DNA of 64,000 nucleotides from Pleodorina starrii. Its lineage: Eukaryota > Chlorophyta > Chlorophyceae > Chlamydomonadales > Volvocaceae. Where the stretch lies: NCBI GenBank assembly GCA_030267565.1, contig BRXU01000038.1:372001-436000 (forward strand), in the 5' to 3' direction. This document shows, one piece after another, positions 61,555-64,000 of the stretch. Under the pieces are notes generated by a model. It was not told the DNA's origin. It worked only from the letters and a program-made list of their open reading frames with translations, and did not search any database. The stretch's first letter is position 1. The number at the start of each line of letters is the position of its first letter. The position numbers and the translations under genes were made by a program.

Positions 61555-63321
61555 AGGGATGGCTTTGGATGGCAGGCTGCGTGTCTGCGCGCGCGCAGGA
61601 TGGATGAATGGGGCGGAGAATGCGAGATGCGGAGATGGAGGCTGTTACGGTGGCGGGTGACATGGACGGACAAGTAGACGTGTTTTACAACTGGCAGCTG
61701 TTTGTCTTTCGGGGCAGGGGCCCGCTAGGCACTTGCCCTACAAGCGTCGTTCTTCGCGACTCTCAAATTTGGGGTCTCAAAACTTTGGAAATTGCCCTTG
61801 GTTCCTTATTTGGCATGTGTTCGTCTCGTGATTGCCGTTGATTATTTTTAGTCGTATGTCGTCCATTTGGTCGTTCAAGAGAGGTCATTCGAGTGCACTC
61901 TGAAGACCTCGATTCGCAGGAGGCGTGCAGGCCAATCTCGGCGCGTCTTTGCCTCTGGAGGCGTGCGATGTACGTCTGTACTTACGTGCGTGTATGGCTG
62001 GCGTGCGGTTAAGGCATGGGATTGCCGGACATTCACGTGGTTGACAGACTGGAGCCAACTGCCCTAGATTTGAAATGGACAAGGATGGGATCTGCTGGTT
62101 TACTACATCGATCCCTTCGGCTAGCACGACGGTTCAATTGGCGCGCTCTTTAACCCAATCCTACCCAATGATCTGCTAGCCCTTTGTAAATAAACACCGA
62201 TCCATGACCGATGGCTTCTCGACTTGGTTTTATGAAGCATTCTTCATCTCCGCTATCATAACGTGTGGCACCTAGTGGCACGACTCGTCCCACATGACGA
62301 TGTCACGTGGGTCTATATTTGTTTACTGTCCGGGATGTGAAGGCAAGGGGTAAAGATCTGGCATGTTCGGGGCTGCAGGTGCTCGGTGTGAGGCCGGGGT
62401 TGAGACCTTCACTTGAGCACAGAACGATTAGATTAGCGTGCGTTGCCCCTACCAAAGACCCTGAAAGACGGAGATGCATGCGCAGGAAAAAATACCGGCA
62501 AGAACTTGCCAAAGCTCACACCGCAATAACTCTTTCGGAGTCAGAAACCCACTTTGACAACCACAAGAACTGCGGCTTATTATTTTGCTATGAAGGAGGG
62601 CTTCCGGGGCACGCTGCAAGCTTTTCCCCTTGACCCTTCTGTGGGCCAGGCCGAGCTGCATGAGAGACTCAGCAACCCAAAACCAAAGGCGCGATCAAGG
62701 TAGCAAACCTGCCATGGAGTTGGGAAGACGAGCCAGCGGTTGGCCGCTGGCAGGGTCCGCCGAAGCGAAGGGCCCCGGGCCGGGGAGAGCGGAAGGCACT
62801 CGGATCAACGGGCCCGCTCCGCGGCGGCCAAACTGGGTAGCGGTTTCATGGTTTTGTATGCCATGCCAGTGGCATGGTAATTTATTCAATATTGTTACTT
62901 GGTTTGGAGAAACACAGCGTGCGCTAAGAATGGGAGGGGACGCCAGAAGCGAGCGACAAACCGACGCAAACGGGACGGGCGCCGCGGGTTCGCGCTCGCG
63001 AAATTGGAAGCATCATTTGCAAGTTTCAAGCAGGTGACGCAGTTGAAGCAAACGTAGGGGTGCGGGCTGCTTCGTATGCAATGATTCACCCTCGAAGGGG
63101 CCGTGCGCCGTACCCAGTACTTTAAACCGTCGCCCACCCAAAAGCGTATAGGCCCACCCAAATCGACGCCGTCGCTTTGCATGCCAGAACTGTCCGTGTA
63201 ACCCTTGTTATCCCTTGGCGCATTCGCCTTGTATATCCCAAGAAAAACACCCACTCGGACACAATCGCGCAATTCGAGTTAGGGTCGCAACTTTGCTGAA
63301 AAACTGGCTCCGCAAGGCAAT
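61555..63321. other. 3' UTR and intergenic region before the kinase gene
   Basis: The first 630 nt to the TGTAA signal is probably 3' UTR. Beyond that, short ORFs only. The last few hundred bases must hold the kinase promoter. Nothing else is recognised. Confidence 0.5.
62185..62189 (+). terminator. TGTAA polyadenylation signal of the acidic-tail gene
   Basis: TTTGTAAATAAA about 630 nt after the stop, in an AT-rich context. Confidence 0.5.
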
Positions 63322-64000
63322 ATGGCATCTTCTGCTGAGCCCGATCCGCTCAAGGAGAGCGGCCGCTACGAGCGCGTGCAGTCGCTTGGGAAGGGCGCAT
63401 TCGGCTTTGTGCAGCTAGGGAGGAAGCTGCAGAACAATGAGCTCGCGGCGATCAAGTTTCTCAAGCGTGGTGATGTTAACAAATATGTTGAGTCGGAGAT
63501 TCTGAACCACAGGTGCGAGGTTTGCGCTGTCAAGTGTCCTTCCGCCTTCTGGCCCTGAGTCCCCACAACCGCGCTTGCCTAAAATTCTGCCCTTGCAGCA
63601 TGTTGCGGCACCCTCACGTTATTCAATTTAAGGAGGTCTTTCTCACAGCGGACTACATTTGCATAGCCATGGAGTATGCCACGGGCGGCAGCCTCTTCTC
63701 GTACGTGCAATCACAGGCTCGCCTTAAAGAGGCAGTAGCTCGCTGGTTCTTCCAACAGCTCGTGATCGGCGTGGACTACTGCCACAAGCGCGGCGTGGCC
63801 AATCGCGACATCAAATTGGAGAACACGCTGCTGCAGAAGGTGGACGGCTTGCCGCTGCCCCTCTTAAAAATTTGCGATTTCGGCTACAGCAAAGCCGACA
63901 TGCGGTCGGCGGCAAAGAGCAAGGTACGTGCTGGCGGGGAAGTCTCGGAGCGGCCGGTTGAGCTCTTGATTGGACAATCGAGAGCTCTCCCCCGGTTCGA
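63322..64000 (+). CDS. SnRK2-type serine/threonine protein kinase, 3' truncated by the window
   Basis: Exons 63322-63512 and 63599-63923; the gene continues past the window after a GTACGTG donor. Kinase subdomains in order: RYERVQSLGKGAFGFVQLGR (Gly-rich loop), AAIKFLKRG (ATP-binding Lys), YVESEILNH (alpha-C Glu), HPHVIQFKEVFLT, YICIAMEYATGGSLFSYV (hinge), RWFFQQLVIGVDYCHKRGVA, NRDIKLENTLL (catalytic loop) and KICDFGYSK (DFG). The NRDIKLENTLL and CDFGYSK wording is characteristic of plant/alga SnRK2 kinases, which act in osmotic, ABA or nutrient-stress signalling; in Chlamydomonas relatives control sulfur-starvation responses. The usual His of HRD is Asn. The activation loop and C-terminal regulatory region are outside the window. 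Confidence 0.93.

Noticed and set aside
1..64000. tRNA or rRNA genes
   Set aside because: No cloverleaf-type GGTTCGAATCC T-arm with a matching acceptor stem and no rRNA core sequence was noticed on either strand.

Overview
The window looks like nuclear DNA of a chlorophyte green alga, most likely of the Chlamydomonadales/Volvocales. It is very GC-rich. Genes have many short exons with mostly GT-AG introns of 100-700 bp, in-frame Ala/Gly/Gln low-complexity runs, abundant intronic micro- and minisatellites, and TGTAA motifs downstream of several stop codons. A GIY-YIG-first Penelope-like retroelement of the kind known from green algae is also present. I did every gene model by hand: exon phases were checked to join in frame, and family names come from motif recognition, not database searches.

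Layout, left to right. (1) 2-3408 (+): 3' part of a gene for a plant/alga-type conserved protein of unknown function. (2) 5246-14281 (+): an N-myristoylation-type start (MGCGAS), a HET-like domain, then ten ankyrin repeats each encoded by its own 99-nt phase-0 exon. (3) 17237-20186 (-): ESS2/DGCR14 spliceosome-associated protein. (4) 21103-25783 (+): PACRG-like protein, divergent from ESS2. (5) 28882-34973 (-): CID-domain (RPRD/Rtt103-like) pol II CTD-binding protein. (6) 35-41 kb: repeat-rich accessory stretch with a likely KDZ-type transposase remnant, a perfect 22-bp-arm hairpin on a splice donor, a ~670-bp foldback palindrome, a second inverted repeat made from a decayed coding sequence, and a GC hairpin. 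(7) 41264-49290 (-): a lipocalin-like (calycin) gene whose sixth intron (4.6 kb) holds, in antisense, an intact 1059-codon Penelope-like ORF (GIY-YIG then reverse transcriptase). (8) 49561-52284 (+): membrane-anchored short-chain dehydrogenase/reductase, sharing a 270-bp divergent promoter with gene 7 and containing a GC-AG intron. (9) 53973-58450 (-): NADH-cytochrome b5 reductase, 11 exons. (10) 59522-61554 (+): unrecognised protein with a basic N-terminus and acidic tail. (11) 63322-end (+): 5' part of an SnRK2-type protein kinase.

The genes are unrelated housekeeping and signalling genes, not a pathway or operon. The unusual signals are: a short dispersed repeat (core ACCGCAGCGGAGACGGAG) found at about eleven places, ten of them inside introns; the repeat-per-exon HET-ankyrin gene; the retroelement living in an intron; and the foldback structures near 36.6, 38.3 and 39.3 kb.
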